NCBI RefSeq assembly: GCF_900198835.1
Contig: NZ_LT900021.1
Coordinates: 62,001 to 126,000, forward strand
Length of the DNA: 64,000 nt
Reading direction: 5' to 3'
Origin: Thermococcus henrietii
Lineage (GTDB): Archaea; Methanobacteriota_B; Thermococci; Thermococcales; Thermococcaceae
Of the stretch, positions 1 through 8,373 are shown in pieces (the stretch's first letter is position 1; each line of letters starts with the position of its first letter). The position numbers were made by a program, and so were the translations under genes. The notes beneath the pieces are model-generated. The model saw only the letters and a program-made list of their open reading frames with translations, was not told where the DNA came from and made no database searches.

Positions 1-980
1 ACAGTTGCCCCGAAGAAGCCCACCATGTTAACGAAGCCCATAACCGGTCCAAGGTTGTCCTTTCTTGCAGTTTCGGCGGTGAAAGCCGTAACCATCGGGC
101 CAACCGAGTAGAAGGTCAGACCGAGGGCGAGGGCAGAAAGGAAGCCGGGTTTCAAAACGAGGAGAACTATTAGGAGTGCATTGGATAGGAAGGCGAGTTC
201 AAGAGCCTTTCTTCCGAGCCGGTCGTAGAGAACTCCACCGGTGAGGGAGCCCGCTATGCCGACCAGCGAGAGGAGGGAGAAGAGGTAAGAAGCCTTTTCA
301 ACGCCCATTCCCGTCGAGGTTAGGAAAGCGACGAGGAAGGTTAGAACGCCGAAGAAGGCCATCAGGGCGAGGAAGTTCGCAATCGCTAAGTTCACCGAGC
401 CGACCTCGATTGAGAGCCTCGCCTTACCCCTTCTTTCCTCAAGAGTTCTGAGGGAGATAACGAGCAGGACTCCAACGACCGAGCTCATAACGGCCAGAAT
501 CGGGAAGGCATAGCGCCAGCCGAGGTTCAAAGCAACAGGCACGACGAGGAGGGGAACTATCCCGGAACCGACGGGCGGGCCGAGCATGAAGACGCCGAGG
601 GCGGAGCCCTTCCTCGCCCCGTAGGTTTCGGCTATCAAAGCCGTTGCGGGGGCGTAGTAGAGGCCGGAGAAGAAGCCGTAGAGCGCTCTGAAGGCCAGGA
701 CTTCCCAGTACTGGGAAGCGAAGAAGAGCATCGCGGAGGAGATTGAGTAGCCGAATATGCTCAGAGCGAGGAGTCTCTTCCTCCCGAAGCGGTCGCCGAG
801 GTAGCCTGCTGGAACCTGAATGAGAGCGTAGGGGAGGAGCAGGGCAGTCATGAGAAGTCCCGCCTGAGCGTTGCTCAGATGGAACTCTGCCTTTATCATC
901 GGAAGGAGCGGGGAAACGGCCATCCTGTGGGCGTAGTTGAATATCCAGCCGAGGGTTATCAGGATAAGCGAAACGAACAT
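1..980 (-). CDS. MFS transporter, C-terminus cut by window edge
   Basis: The minus-strand frame is open from an ATG at 980 to the window edge, about 326 residues. It has many hydrophobic helices and the MFS signature GDRFGRKR in the loop after the second helix (about residues 63-70). A second, weaker copy (YDRLGRKA) lies in the middle, as expected for the two-domain fold. It is probably a secondary permease of the cytoplasmic membrane; the substrate cannot be read. The gene is divergent from the RIO2 kinase, with about 100 bp between them holding both promoters. The last helices lie outside the window. Confidence 0.85.
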   Translation of the reverse strand, partial: MFVSLILITLGWIFNYAHRMAVSPLLPMIKAEFHLSNAQAGLLMTALLLPYALIQVPAGYLGDRFGRKRLLALSIFGYSISSAMLFFASQYWEVLAFRALYGFFSGLYYAPATALIAETYGARKGSALGVFMLGPPVGSGIVPLLVVPVALNLGWRYAFPILAVMSSVVGVLLVISLRTLEERRGKARLSIEVGSVNLAIANFLALMAFFGVLTFLVAFLTSTGMGVEKASYLFSLLSLVGIAGSLTGGVLYDRLGRKALELAFLSNALLIVLLVLKPGFLSALALGLTFYSVGPMVTAFTAETARKDNLGPVMGFVNMVGFFGAT

Positions 981-1081
981 GGATTCGATGAGGAATTGAG
1001 CGCTTAAAAGATTGTTGGACAAAGGTGGCCGACGAAAGTTTATAAGAATCCGAGCGGTAGTAACGGGGGAGGAGAGAGCGA

Positions 1082-2014
1082 ATGGTCAGCAAGCTGTTGG
1101 CGCTCGAGGCTTATCCGAGCCTCCGCGACCTGGACTTCAGAATCCTTAGGGGAGTAGAGCTCAACATGAGGCACCACAAGTGGGTGCCGTTAGAGGACAT
1201 AGCGCGCTTCGCCAGGGTGGACGTTGAAACAGCCTCGTTCAGGCTCGGCAAGCTCGACGACATGTCCCTCGTCAGGCGGAGAAGCGACATAGGCTACATC
1301 GGCTACCAGCTCACGATACACGGCTACGACGTTTTAGCCATAAGGGCCCTCGCAAGGAAAGGGGTTGTAGAGGCGATAAGCACGACACAGATTGGCGTTG
1401 GGAAGGACGCGGACGTTTACGTCGGAATAACGCCAGCCGGCGAGAGAGTTGCCGTTAAGTTCAACAGAATAGGGGGCAGAACGGCTTCGCGGAGGGCTAC
1501 CTACCACTCCCACGTCTTCGCCGATAAACACCACACGAGCTGGCTCTACGTTTCGAGGCTCATCGCGAAGAAGGAATACGACGCGCTGGTTCTGCTCAGC
1601 CCGATTGCGAGGGTTCCGAAGCCAATAGCCTGGAACAGGCACGTCCTCGTTATGGAGTTCGTCGAGGGGACCGAGCTGGCGGAGCTGAGGGACGACGAGC
1701 TGACGAGGGAGGAGGCAGAGAACGTCCTTGACAGAATCCTCGAGGAGTACCTCAAGATAGTGCGCTTTGGTATAGTCCACTCGGATTTAAGCGAGTTCAA
1801 CGTCGTTCTAACGGGCGACGACATCTTGATAATAGACTGGGCCCAGCACCTGACCACCGCCCATCCGAAGAGCTACGAACTGTTGAAGAGGGATTTAACG
1901 GTCATAATCAACGCCTTCAGGCGGAGGTGGCGGGTTGAGAGGAGCTTTGATGAAATCTGGCCGGCCTTCGAGAGGGCCTGGCACGAGAGCAGGGGGGAGG
2001 GGTATGACGATTAA
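1082..2014 (+). CDS. rio2: RIO2-type atypical serine protein kinase/ATPase
   Basis: 310 residues, normal for archaeal Rio2. The N-terminal 90 residues form the winged-helix domain typical of Rio2. The kinase domain follows: a P-loop GVGKDADVY (105-113), the invariant Lys126 in VAVKF, the catalytic loop HSDLSEFN (233-240, Asp235) and the metal-binding IDWAQ (251-255, Asp252). In eukaryotes and archaea Rio2 acts in late maturation of the small ribosomal subunit. The stop codon lies inside the start region of the next gene (11-bp overlap), so the two are probably co-transcribed. A GGGGGAGG ribosome binding site precedes the ATG. All catalytic residues are present. Confidence 0.95.
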   Translation: MVSKLLALEAYPSLRDLDFRILRGVELNMRHHKWVPLEDIARFARVDVETASFRLGKLDDMSLVRRRSDIGYIGYQLTIHGYDVLAIRALARKGVVEAISTTQIGVGKDADVYVGITPAGERVAVKFNRIGGRTASRRATYHSHVFADKHHTSWLYVSRLIAKKEYDALVLLSPIARVPKPIAWNRHVLVMEFVEGTELAELRDDELTREEAENVLDRILEEYLKIVRFGIVHSDLSEFNVVLTGDDILIIDWAQHLTTAHPKSYELLKRDLTVIINAFRRRWRVERSFDEIWPAFERAWHESRGEGYDD

Positions 2015-2495
2015 GTACGAGCCCCTTAACAGGCGCGAGAGGATTGTTAAGCTCTTCCGCGAGGCAATCGAGGCCGAGAACAGGAAGGACCTCGAAACCG
2101 CGAAGAAAAAGCTCGACGAGATACTCCACGAGAGCCTCGACGTTGAGCCGGAGTTCTACTTCGAGGCCTGCTTCCGCCTGGCAGACATCTTCCTCCAGGA
2201 AGACAACTACCGGGGAGCCGTCAAGTGCGCCCTGAGGGCCATTCTAAGGGCACCGAGCGAGGACCACTACAGGCTCGGCGTGAGGAGGTTAGGAGACATA
2301 CTCGCGATAATCAAGAAGGAGAACCGCCTGGAGGAGCTGGCCGAGAACATGGACGCGACGCTTAGGCTCATCGAGGAGGACGAGGAGCTACACCGCTTTA
2401 CGCTCGCCCTCATGAGGCTCGCGAGTGGGGAGAGGGTCGAGGAGAGGTTCTCCCTTAGGGAGTTCAGCGAGGTGCTCGAGAACCTAACCGGGTGA
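2004..2495 (+). CDS. small TPR-like helical protein downstream of rio2
   Basis: 163 residues from the ATG at 2004, which overlaps the rio2 stop and has a purine-rich site just upstream; a longer in-frame extension to 1935 runs inside rio2 and is unlikely. The protein is almost entirely charged helices. The segment FYFEACFRLADIFLQEDNYR followed by GAVKCALRAILRAPS looks like a TPR unit. Tight coupling to rio2 suggests a protein-binding partner in the same pathway, but this is inference. Its 3' end overlaps the convergent radical SAM gene by 32 bp. I do not recognise a named family. Confidence 0.75.
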   Translation: MTIKYEPLNRRERIVKLFREAIEAENRKDLETAKKKLDEILHESLDVEPEFYFEACFRLADIFLQEDNYRGAVKCALRAILRAPSEDHYRLGVRRLGDILAIIKKENRLEELAENMDATLRLIEEDEELHRFTLALMRLASGERVEERFSLREFSEVLENLTG

Positions 2496-3402
2496 TCACC
2501 TCCTCCAGGTATCTTTTTTCGGGAGGAAACGGGAAGTTGTAGGGCTCTTTCTTTGGCCTCTCGTTGTAGTAAGGCCTGTTGCAAGCTGGACAGCCGTGCG
2601 TTGCGAAAACCGCCGGCGGAACCTCGATGTCAGCTAAATCAAAGCCCTCTATCGATTCCCCGTCGAAGATTATCCTGTTGCCCAAGCCCTTTTCAACGAG
2701 CCACCTCGCCAGCTGGACCTTCCGGTAGCGCTCGATGCTCGGCGGTTCGAGGTTCTCAAGCCCCGTTCCCTTGAGGGGGGTGAAGGCGAAGAGTGAAACA
2801 TCAGCCCCAATCGCGTAAGCCCTCTTGAAGACCTCTACCAGCTCCCTGTCGGTTTCGCCGAGGCCGACTATGACGTGGATTAAAGCTTTCCCCGGACCGA
2901 GGACGTCAACTACCCTCTCCGCAAAGTCCCACATCTCGTCCCACTCAAAGTCGGGCTTTATCTCGCTAAAGAGCCTCTCGCTCGCGACGTCGAGGCCAAC
3001 CCCGATGTAGTCAACACCCAGTTCCTTAAACTCCTCAAGCGTTTCCCTCGAAACGGGCGTTATCGAGACCGAGACCGGTAAGCGGAGGGGCTTGAACGCC
3101 CCCAGAAGTGCCAGAACGTCGTCGAGCATTCCGGGATAGTCTATCGTCTGGAGGCATATCCTCCCGAAACGGCCGTTGGGAAGAGCTTGAACGACTTTTT
3201 CGAGCTCGAAGGCCGGCCAGGTGACGCGGGAGAGCCTGTCGAGGTTTGCCCTGCTGGAGCGCGCCTGGGCGCAGAAGGCGCAGTCGTTGGCGCACTTGCC
3301 GGGCCAGTGGGTCATCAGATACGCGGTCGTCGGCCTGGCCAGGAGCTTCGCCCGGATTAAGCCCATCGCTATCGCCGTTCCGTAGGAGACCCTAACGAGC
3401 AT
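2464..3402 (-). CDS. BioB-like radical SAM protein, candidate lipoyl synthase component LipS2
   Basis: 312 residues. The radical SAM cluster motif is CANDCAFC (Cys37, Cys41, Cys44), followed by a biotin-synthase-like TIM barrel. Two further cysteines near the C-terminus (HGCPAC) could hold another cluster or metal. The protein resembles the uncharacterised biotin synthase homologues, one of which was shown in T. kodakarensis to be LipS2, half of a two-protein lipoyl synthase with LipS1. The local order asparaginase-MFS-radical SAM matches my memory of the TK2246-TK2248 locus, which supports LipS2. LipS1 is not in the window. The start overlaps the MFS gene by 11 bp and has a GGAAGGTC site. 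Radical SAM is certain; LipS2 is likely. Confidence 0.85.
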   Translation of the reverse strand: MLVRVSYGTAIAMGLIRAKLLARPTTAYLMTHWPGKCANDCAFCAQARSSRANLDRLSRVTWPAFELEKVVQALPNGRFGRICLQTIDYPGMLDDVLALLGAFKPLRLPVSVSITPVSRETLEEFKELGVDYIGVGLDVASERLFSEIKPDFEWDEMWDFAERVVDVLGPGKALIHVIVGLGETDRELVEVFKRAYAIGADVSLFAFTPLKGTGLENLEPPSIERYRKVQLARWLVEKGLGNRIIFDGESIEGFDLADIEVPPAVFATHGCPACNRPYYNERPKKEPYNFPFPPEKRYLEEVITRLGSRAPR

Positions 3403-4561
3403 TGACCTTCCCCCAGATGACGGGCGCGTAGAGGGTTATAAACCCGACCCCCAGGATGAGCGGGAGGAGCGGGAAGACGCCGGCGTAACCGTAGAGCTGG
3501 GCGGCGTAGCCGAGGCTGACCTGGCCGGCGAGCGTTCCGAGGTCAAAGAACATCGTGTAGATTCCCGAACCCATCGTCCTGATTCTCCTCGGAAGGTTGC
3601 CGAGGGCCATCAGCTGCATCGCCGGAACCGCCAAGCCAAAGCCGGCCCCGATTAGGGCGGCGCTGACGTAGGAACGGGGCGGGAGGGTGTAGACGTTCAG
3701 CAGGACGTAGCCGAGGAGGAGCAGGGTGAGGCCGAGGGTTATCGCCGGCAGGGGCCCGCGTCTGTCGGCGCTCTTACCGCCGATAACGCGCGTCATGAAG
3801 GAGAAGAGGCCGATGACCATCATGTAGTAGCCGAAGAGGCTCTGGGGGAGGGAGAGGGACTTGTAGAGGGCTGGGAGGTATGTGGTAACTCCCGCGTAGC
3901 TCATGGAGAAGAGGAAGAGCGTCAGGGAAGCGGAAACGAAGGTTACCCTCAACAGCTCGCGGTAGCTGGCCCTCTCGTGCTCCCTCGGCTTGACGACTTC
4001 ACCTGCCTCGCGCCAAGCTGTGAGCGCGAAGAACGCCCCAACTCCGGAGAAGAGAGCGGTGAGGGCGAACGCTCCGGCGAAGCCTATTACGTCGGAGGCG
4101 TAGCCGCCTATGGCCGGCCCGATTATGTTGCCGAGGGAGAACATCATGCCACGCCAGCCAAGGGTCTCACCAACCCTACCTGCTGGGGCCAAATCAACGG
4201 CCGTTGAGAGGCTTGAGGGGAAGAAGAGGCCCATTGAGAAGCCGTGAATGGCCCTTGCGAAGGCGAAGAGGTAGACGCTGGTGCTTATTGCCGAGACCAC
4301 GTAGAGGATTCCGGCGAGGAGGCCGAGTAAATTTCCGCCGACGAGGGCGTGGAAGCGATAACCTCTGTCGCCGACTGCACCGCCTATCGGCTTGGAGACG
4401 AGGGAGAGGAAAGAGGTAACGCCGGCGACGAGGCCTACGAGAAAGGGCTCGGCGTGGAGGCTGACGAGGAACGGGGAAACGACAGGGGTAACGACGCTTA
4501 TCCCGAGGAAGAAAAAGAAGGTCGAGACGTTGAGGAGCCAGACGTTCCTCATCGAGGCCAC
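3392..4561 (-). CDS. MFS transporter (middle gene of asparaginase-radical SAM operon)
   Basis: 389 residues, about 12 predicted hydrophobic helices, with an MFS-type loop KPIGGAVGDRGYR around residues 57-69 and GGKSADRRGP in the second half. The start is a GTG at 4561 that shares bases with the stop of the asparaginase gene (TAGTG) and has GGAGGCTGGTG just upstream, so translation is probably coupled. It is a secondary permease of unknown substrate. Its position between an asparaginase and a BioB-like enzyme does not decide the substrate. Confidence 0.85.
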   Translation of the reverse strand: MASMRNVWLLNVSTFFFFLGISVVTPVVSPFLVSLHAEPFLVGLVAGVTSFLSLVSKPIGGAVGDRGYRFHALVGGNLLGLLAGILYVVSAISTSVYLFAFARAIHGFSMGLFFPSSLSTAVDLAPAGRVGETLGWRGMMFSLGNIIGPAIGGYASDVIGFAGAFALTALFSGVGAFFALTAWREAGEVVKPREHERASYRELLRVTFVSASLTLFLFSMSYAGVTTYLPALYKSLSLPQSLFGYYMMVIGLFSFMTRVIGGKSADRRGPLPAITLGLTLLLLGYVLLNVYTLPPRSYVSAALIGAGFGLAVPAMQLMALGNLPRRIRTMGSGIYTMFFDLGTLAGQVSLGYAAQLYGYAGVFPLLPLILGVGFITLYAPVIWGKVNAR

Positions 4562-5481
4562 TAAACACCAGCCTCCGGTTCGTCCATGCCGTCCTTCATG
4601 AAGGCGTAGCTCATGTGCTTGGTGTTCTTGGCGAAGCCCACGTTGCCCCTCGCATCAACCATGATGATGCCCATTGTATCTTTTCCGAAGTACTTCGTGG
4701 CGAGGCTTATCGCGGCGTCGCTCGCCGACTGGGCGTCCATGCCGAGCCTGACGAAGTCGGTGGCGCTCTTCGCTAGTGCGAGCTTTATGGCAACCTCTCC
4801 AAGGCCGGTGCAGGAAGCTCCAGCCACTTCGTTGGCGTATGTTCCGCCACCGATTATAGGCGTGTCGCCAACGCGACCGAACATCTTGAGGAAGACCCCG
4901 CCGGTTGACGTTCCGGCAACGACCTCCTCACCGTCGAAGGCAACCGCCCCGACGGTGCTCCTTAGAACCTCGGGGTACTCCTTGATGAGCTCGTTGAGCT
5001 TCTTCCAGTGCCTCGTCTCGCCCTTTTCAATGAGCTTCTTCCTCAGCTCTTCCCACTGCTTGAGCCTCTCCTCGGTTACCGGGTCGTACTCCTCGAAGCC
5101 GAGAAGGCGAGCGAACTTCACGGCGCCTTCACCGATTAAAAGAACGTGGTCGGTCTTCTCCATGACCTTCCTCGCGACGCTTATCGGGTTCTTTACCCCC
5201 CAGATTCCGGCAACGGCTCCTGCCTCAAGGGTCTTCCCGCGCATTATGGCGGCATCCATCTCGACCCTGCCGTCGAGAGTTAAAACGCTCCCGGTTCCGG
5301 CGTTGAAAATCGGGTTGTCCTCAAGGGCTTTAACGGCCTCTTCAACTGCATCAAGAGCGGAACCCCTCTTCAGCTCGCGCCAGCCCGCTAAAACAGCCTC
5401 TCTAACGCCCTCGATGACCTTTGGAATCCTCTCCTCCTTCCGTATCGTGCCCGCTCCCCCGTGAACTATTATCGCCACCAT
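4561..5481 (-). CDS. plant-type (Ntn-hydrolase) L-asparaginase
   Basis: 306 residues from the ATG at 5481, chosen because GGTGG lies seven bases upstream; a GTG at 5490 overlaps that site. The N-terminal IIVHGGAGTI is the family hallmark. The autocleavage site is in RSTVGAVAFDG, where Thr176 would become the N-terminal nucleophile of the beta chain; the TSTGG loop (191-195) and the glycine-rich GGGTYA follow. It hydrolyses L-asparagine (and often isoaspartyl peptides) to aspartate and ammonia in the cytoplasm. It heads an operon with the MFS and radical SAM genes. This is not the bacterial type I/II asparaginase. Confidence 0.92.
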   Translation of the reverse strand: MVAIIVHGGAGTIRKEERIPKVIEGVREAVLAGWRELKRGSALDAVEEAVKALEDNPIFNAGTGSVLTLDGRVEMDAAIMRGKTLEAGAVAGIWGVKNPISVARKVMEKTDHVLLIGEGAVKFARLLGFEEYDPVTEERLKQWEELRKKLIEKGETRHWKKLNELIKEYPEVLRSTVGAVAFDGEEVVAGTSTGGVFLKMFGRVGDTPIIGGGTYANEVAGASCTGLGEVAIKLALAKSATDFVRLGMDAQSASDAAISLATKYFGKDTMGIIMVDARGNVGFAKNTKHMSYAFMKDGMDEPEAGV

Positions 5482-5540
5482 GAAAACCACCGAAAAAAGT
5501 TCCCTCGAAGGGTTAAAAGGGTTGTGGAAACGAAGAGAAA

Positions 5541-6452
5541 TCAGCTGAGGGCCATGTTGATTATCGTCTCGCCGATGTTCTCGATGTACTCGAGGATTCT
5601 CCGGAAGCTCTCCTTGGCTATGGACTGCCTGTAGTCGATTGCCTTAATCGTGGCGCGGAGTTCGAGCATGAGCTTGTCTATCGCCTTGAGGTCGCGCTTC
5701 TCTATCTGGGCAACCATCGCTTCGAACTTCTCCCTCAGGTAGGGCACGTCAACCTCGCCGGGGTTCTCGGCTATCCTGATGATGTGGTCGCCTATCCTCT
5801 CGATTTCCCTCGCTATGAAGAGGATTCCCATGAGGTCAAAGGTCCTCTTGACGATTCCGCTCTCCTCTGTAACCGTGTGCTTGCTGAGAAGCCTGTTAAC
5901 GGTTCTGACGATGAGGAAGTAAAAGCGGTCAAGCTCGTTTTCAAGGTCGTTTATGTCGCGCCTTATCTCGCCGTCCTCGCCCTGAATGAGCAGTTCGAGG
6001 TCGCCAAGCATCGAGACCACGAGGGAGCGAATCCGCCTGAGGAGCTCAACAAGGTTCACTTCATCCTCGTCGAGGAGGCTCTTCGCCACTATCCTGCTGG
6101 GCTCGTCGAGGATTATCTCAACGCCAGGGAGGCTCTGGAGGACCTTCCTTATCTTGACCTTGTAAATGGGCATCTCCTCAGTGAAGTGAATCTCAAGGAC
6201 GTCGTAGCCCTGAATGTAGGCGGAAATCACGAGCCTTATGGCCATGTCCGGCGAGAACTCCTTAGAAAGGCGCAGTATCTTCTTCTCGCTCACATCTCTG
6301 GGCTCGCTGGGGAAGATGATTATACTGCCGTCGGGGTTTATAGTCAGCGGTATTGTGTCGCCCTGCTTGAGGTTGTGCTCCTTGACCCATTTCTTTGGGA
6401 GGGAGATTATGTATGAGCTCCGCCCTGTAAACTGTATCTTCCTGAACTCCAT
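5541..6452 (-). CDS. AbrB/SpoVT-PhoU two-domain phosphate regulator
   Basis: 303 residues from the ATG at 6452 (GGTG nine bases upstream). Residues 1-45 are a SpoVT/AbrB-type DNA-binding domain (RKIQFTGRSSYIISLPKKW, then LKQGDTIPL). The rest is helical and PhoU-like, with the ligand-binding style motif FIAREIERIGDHIIRIAE. Archaeal proteins of this layout are annotated as phosphate uptake regulators. No phosphate transporter genes adjoin it here, so its targets are elsewhere or the role differs. It is divergent from the MFS gene at 6536, with a TATA-like TTATAAAC between them. Confidence 0.88.
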   Translation of the reverse strand: MEFRKIQFTGRSSYIISLPKKWVKEHNLKQGDTIPLTINPDGSIIIFPSEPRDVSEKKILRLSKEFSPDMAIRLVISAYIQGYDVLEIHFTEEMPIYKVKIRKVLQSLPGVEIILDEPSRIVAKSLLDEDEVNLVELLRRIRSLVVSMLGDLELLIQGEDGEIRRDINDLENELDRFYFLIVRTVNRLLSKHTVTEESGIVKRTFDLMGILFIAREIERIGDHIIRIAENPGEVDVPYLREKFEAMVAQIEKRDLKAIDKLMLELRATIKAIDYRQSIAKESFRRILEYIENIGETIINMALS

Positions 6453-6535
6453 AGCCAGCACCGAACGCTATATAGTGGTAGGCGTTAAAGGCTTCACTTC
6501 GATAGACTTATAAACGCTATGAGGGACGTTTCATC

Positions 6536-7705
6536 ATGCTCTCCGAGTACGGCAGGGACGCGAAGATACTCATAGGCGCCAATGCCTTAGGCCAGACGTT
6601 CCTCTGGTTCTCGTTCTTCATTATGCCCTTCTACCTCAAGGCCCTCGGCTACGACATGAAGGCTATGGGAGCATTTTTCTCGGCCCAGACGATAGTCGGT
6701 GGCCTCTTCTTTCTTCTGGCGGGCCACATCTCACTCCGCCTCGGCTATCGAAAGACCCTGCTCCTGAGCGCGCTCATCGGACTCATCGGAAGGCTCCTCC
6801 AGGTGCTCGCGTTGAACACAACGGTCCTCTTCCTCGGTTTCGTCCTGGTGGGAATCAACATGGGGCTGAGGCAGCCGAACTACAACGCCTACCTGAGCGA
6901 GCTGGTGCCCGATGAAAGGAGGCACGAGGCGTTTTCCAAGAGCTTTGGGCTGGGAACGCTCTTCAACTCCCTCGGCGTTCTCTTGGCTGGCTTTCTGCCG
7001 GGCTACCTCATGGGGCTATCCCTCGCTGAGGAGACCGCCTACAGGATAACCTTCTCACTCTCGATACTCCAGTTCGTCTTCGTCGTTCCAGCCTTGCTCC
7101 TCGTGAGGGACGTTGAGGTCAGGGAGAAGAGGATAAAGTGGGAGAGAAGCCTGGTCCTCAAAATCCTCAAGTTCTCGCTCCCGAGCGCGCTCATAGGCCT
7201 CGGCGCGGGGATAACGATACCCTTCATGAGCCTCTACTTCAAACTCAAGTTTGGGGAAACGCTCCAGGCGATAAGCTGGATTTTCTTCTTCCAGCAGCTG
7301 GCGATGGGGCTCGGCTCCTTTGGATTACCGGAACTCGTGAGGAGATGGGGTCCCGTGAAGGTCATAACGTCCTTCCAGGGGACGGCGACGTTCCTTTTCG
7401 CGATATTCCCCTCGATAGAGACGTTTGCACTCGCGGGGGCGGTCTACGTCCTCAGGGCGATACTCATGAACATCATCTGGCCCATAAACAGCTCCTTCAT
7501 GATGGGCTTCTTCAAAACCGAGGAAAAGGCCACCGCCAACGGGATACAGCAGGCCTTCTCGACCTTCATGCGCGGGGTGGGCAACTCCATCGGTGGAACA
7601 CTCTTCGCGGTTTCATTGGCCTATCCTTTCTACGCCACCGCGCTCCTCTACGCCCTCGCGACCGGACTGTTCTACGCCTTCTTCATAAAGCACAACGAAG
7701 AATGA
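6536..7705 (+). CDS. MFS transporter
   Basis: 389 residues with about 12 hydrophobic helices and the MFS loop GHISLRLGYRKT (about residues 63-74). The ATG at 6536 follows a GAGGG site and a TATA-like ATAGACTTATAAACG, so it seems to be a single-gene transcript. The sequence is only distantly like the other MFS proteins of the window. Substrate unknown. The gene ends 25 bp before the convergent iorB-like gene. Confidence 0.85.
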   Translation: MLSEYGRDAKILIGANALGQTFLWFSFFIMPFYLKALGYDMKAMGAFFSAQTIVGGLFFLLAGHISLRLGYRKTLLLSALIGLIGRLLQVLALNTTVLFLGFVLVGINMGLRQPNYNAYLSELVPDERRHEAFSKSFGLGTLFNSLGVLLAGFLPGYLMGLSLAEETAYRITFSLSILQFVFVVPALLLVRDVEVREKRIKWERSLVLKILKFSLPSALIGLGAGITIPFMSLYFKLKFGETLQAISWIFFFQQLAMGLGSFGLPELVRRWGPVKVITSFQGTATFLFAIFPSIETFALAGAVYVLRAILMNIIWPINSSFMMGFFKTEEKATANGIQQAFSTFMRGVGNSIGGTLFAVSLAYPFYATALLYALATGLFYAFFIKHNEE

Positions 7706-7729
7706 GAAAACCGGGTGGAAAACCAGAAA

Positions 7730-8314
7730 TCAAGCTTTGGCCAGCTCCTCACCGCGCTCGAAGGCCCTGAAGTTCATCTCCCAGAGCTTCTCGCGGAGGG
7801 TCAGCCTTATTCCCTCAAGAAGGCTCTCGCGCTTGAGCGGTATCAGGCCCTTCCCGTAGGCGTAGCCGAGCATCAGGACGCCCAAAGTTCTGGGGTTTAT
7901 CTTATCGGCTTCGCGCTGGAAGTTCATCATGTGGACGGGGCAGATTCTTCCTATCGCCTTTTCGATTTCATTGAGCTCCGGGTAGCGCTCCTTCCCGACG
8001 AGGGTCGTCGCCGTGTGAATGGGGTAGGCGTTCACTATGGCAACGCTGTCCTTTCCGAGAAAGCGCGCGTTCCTTAACGCCTCGGCCGGCTCAAGGGCGA
8101 GCATGAGGTTGGCTTTGCCCTCCTCGATGAGGGGGGAATAGACCTCCTCTCCAAAGCGGAGGTAGCTGAGCACACTTCCGTAGCGCTGGCTCATTCCGAG
8201 GGTCTCGCCGATGCGAACGTTGTAGCCCTCGACCATGGCCGCGTTTCCAACGATTCTCGAGAGGGTAAGACCGCCCTGACCGCCGACTCCGGTAATGATG
8301 AGGTTGAACTCCAT
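7730..8314 (-). CDS. iorB: indolepyruvate:ferredoxin oxidoreductase beta subunit (IorB family)
   Basis: 194 residues from the ATG at 8314, preceded by AGGTGGTG. The N-terminus IITGVGGQGGLTLSRIVGNAA is the typical gamma-type pyruvate oxidoreductase fold of IorB, and the GMSQRYGSVLSYLRFG region is also typical. With IorA it oxidises aryl pyruvates from aromatic amino acids to aryl-CoA, reducing ferredoxin in the cytoplasm. No iorA lies next to it in the window, so it is either a second copy working with an unlinked IorA or a related 2-oxoacid enzyme. The family call is firm; the exact substrate is not. Confidence 0.85.
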   Translation of the reverse strand: MEFNLIITGVGGQGGLTLSRIVGNAAMVEGYNVRIGETLGMSQRYGSVLSYLRFGEEVYSPLIEEGKANLMLALEPAEALRNARFLGKDSVAIVNAYPIHTATTLVGKERYPELNEIEKAIGRICPVHMMNFQREADKINPRTLGVLMLGYAYGKGLIPLKRESLLEGIRLTLREKLWEMNFRAFERGEELAKA

Positions 8315-8373
8315 GAGCACCACCTTGGGGAGTTGGAGGGGGAGAATAAAAAGCTAAGCTCAAAAAAATTCGC

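Noticed and set aside
1935-2003. N-terminal extension of the TPR-like gene
   Set aside because: It reads arginine/glycine-rich sequence inside rio2 and lies before the better start at 2004.
4613-5464. 283-codon frame opposite the asparaginase gene
   Set aside because: Antisense shadow, serine/leucine-rich, no ribosome site.
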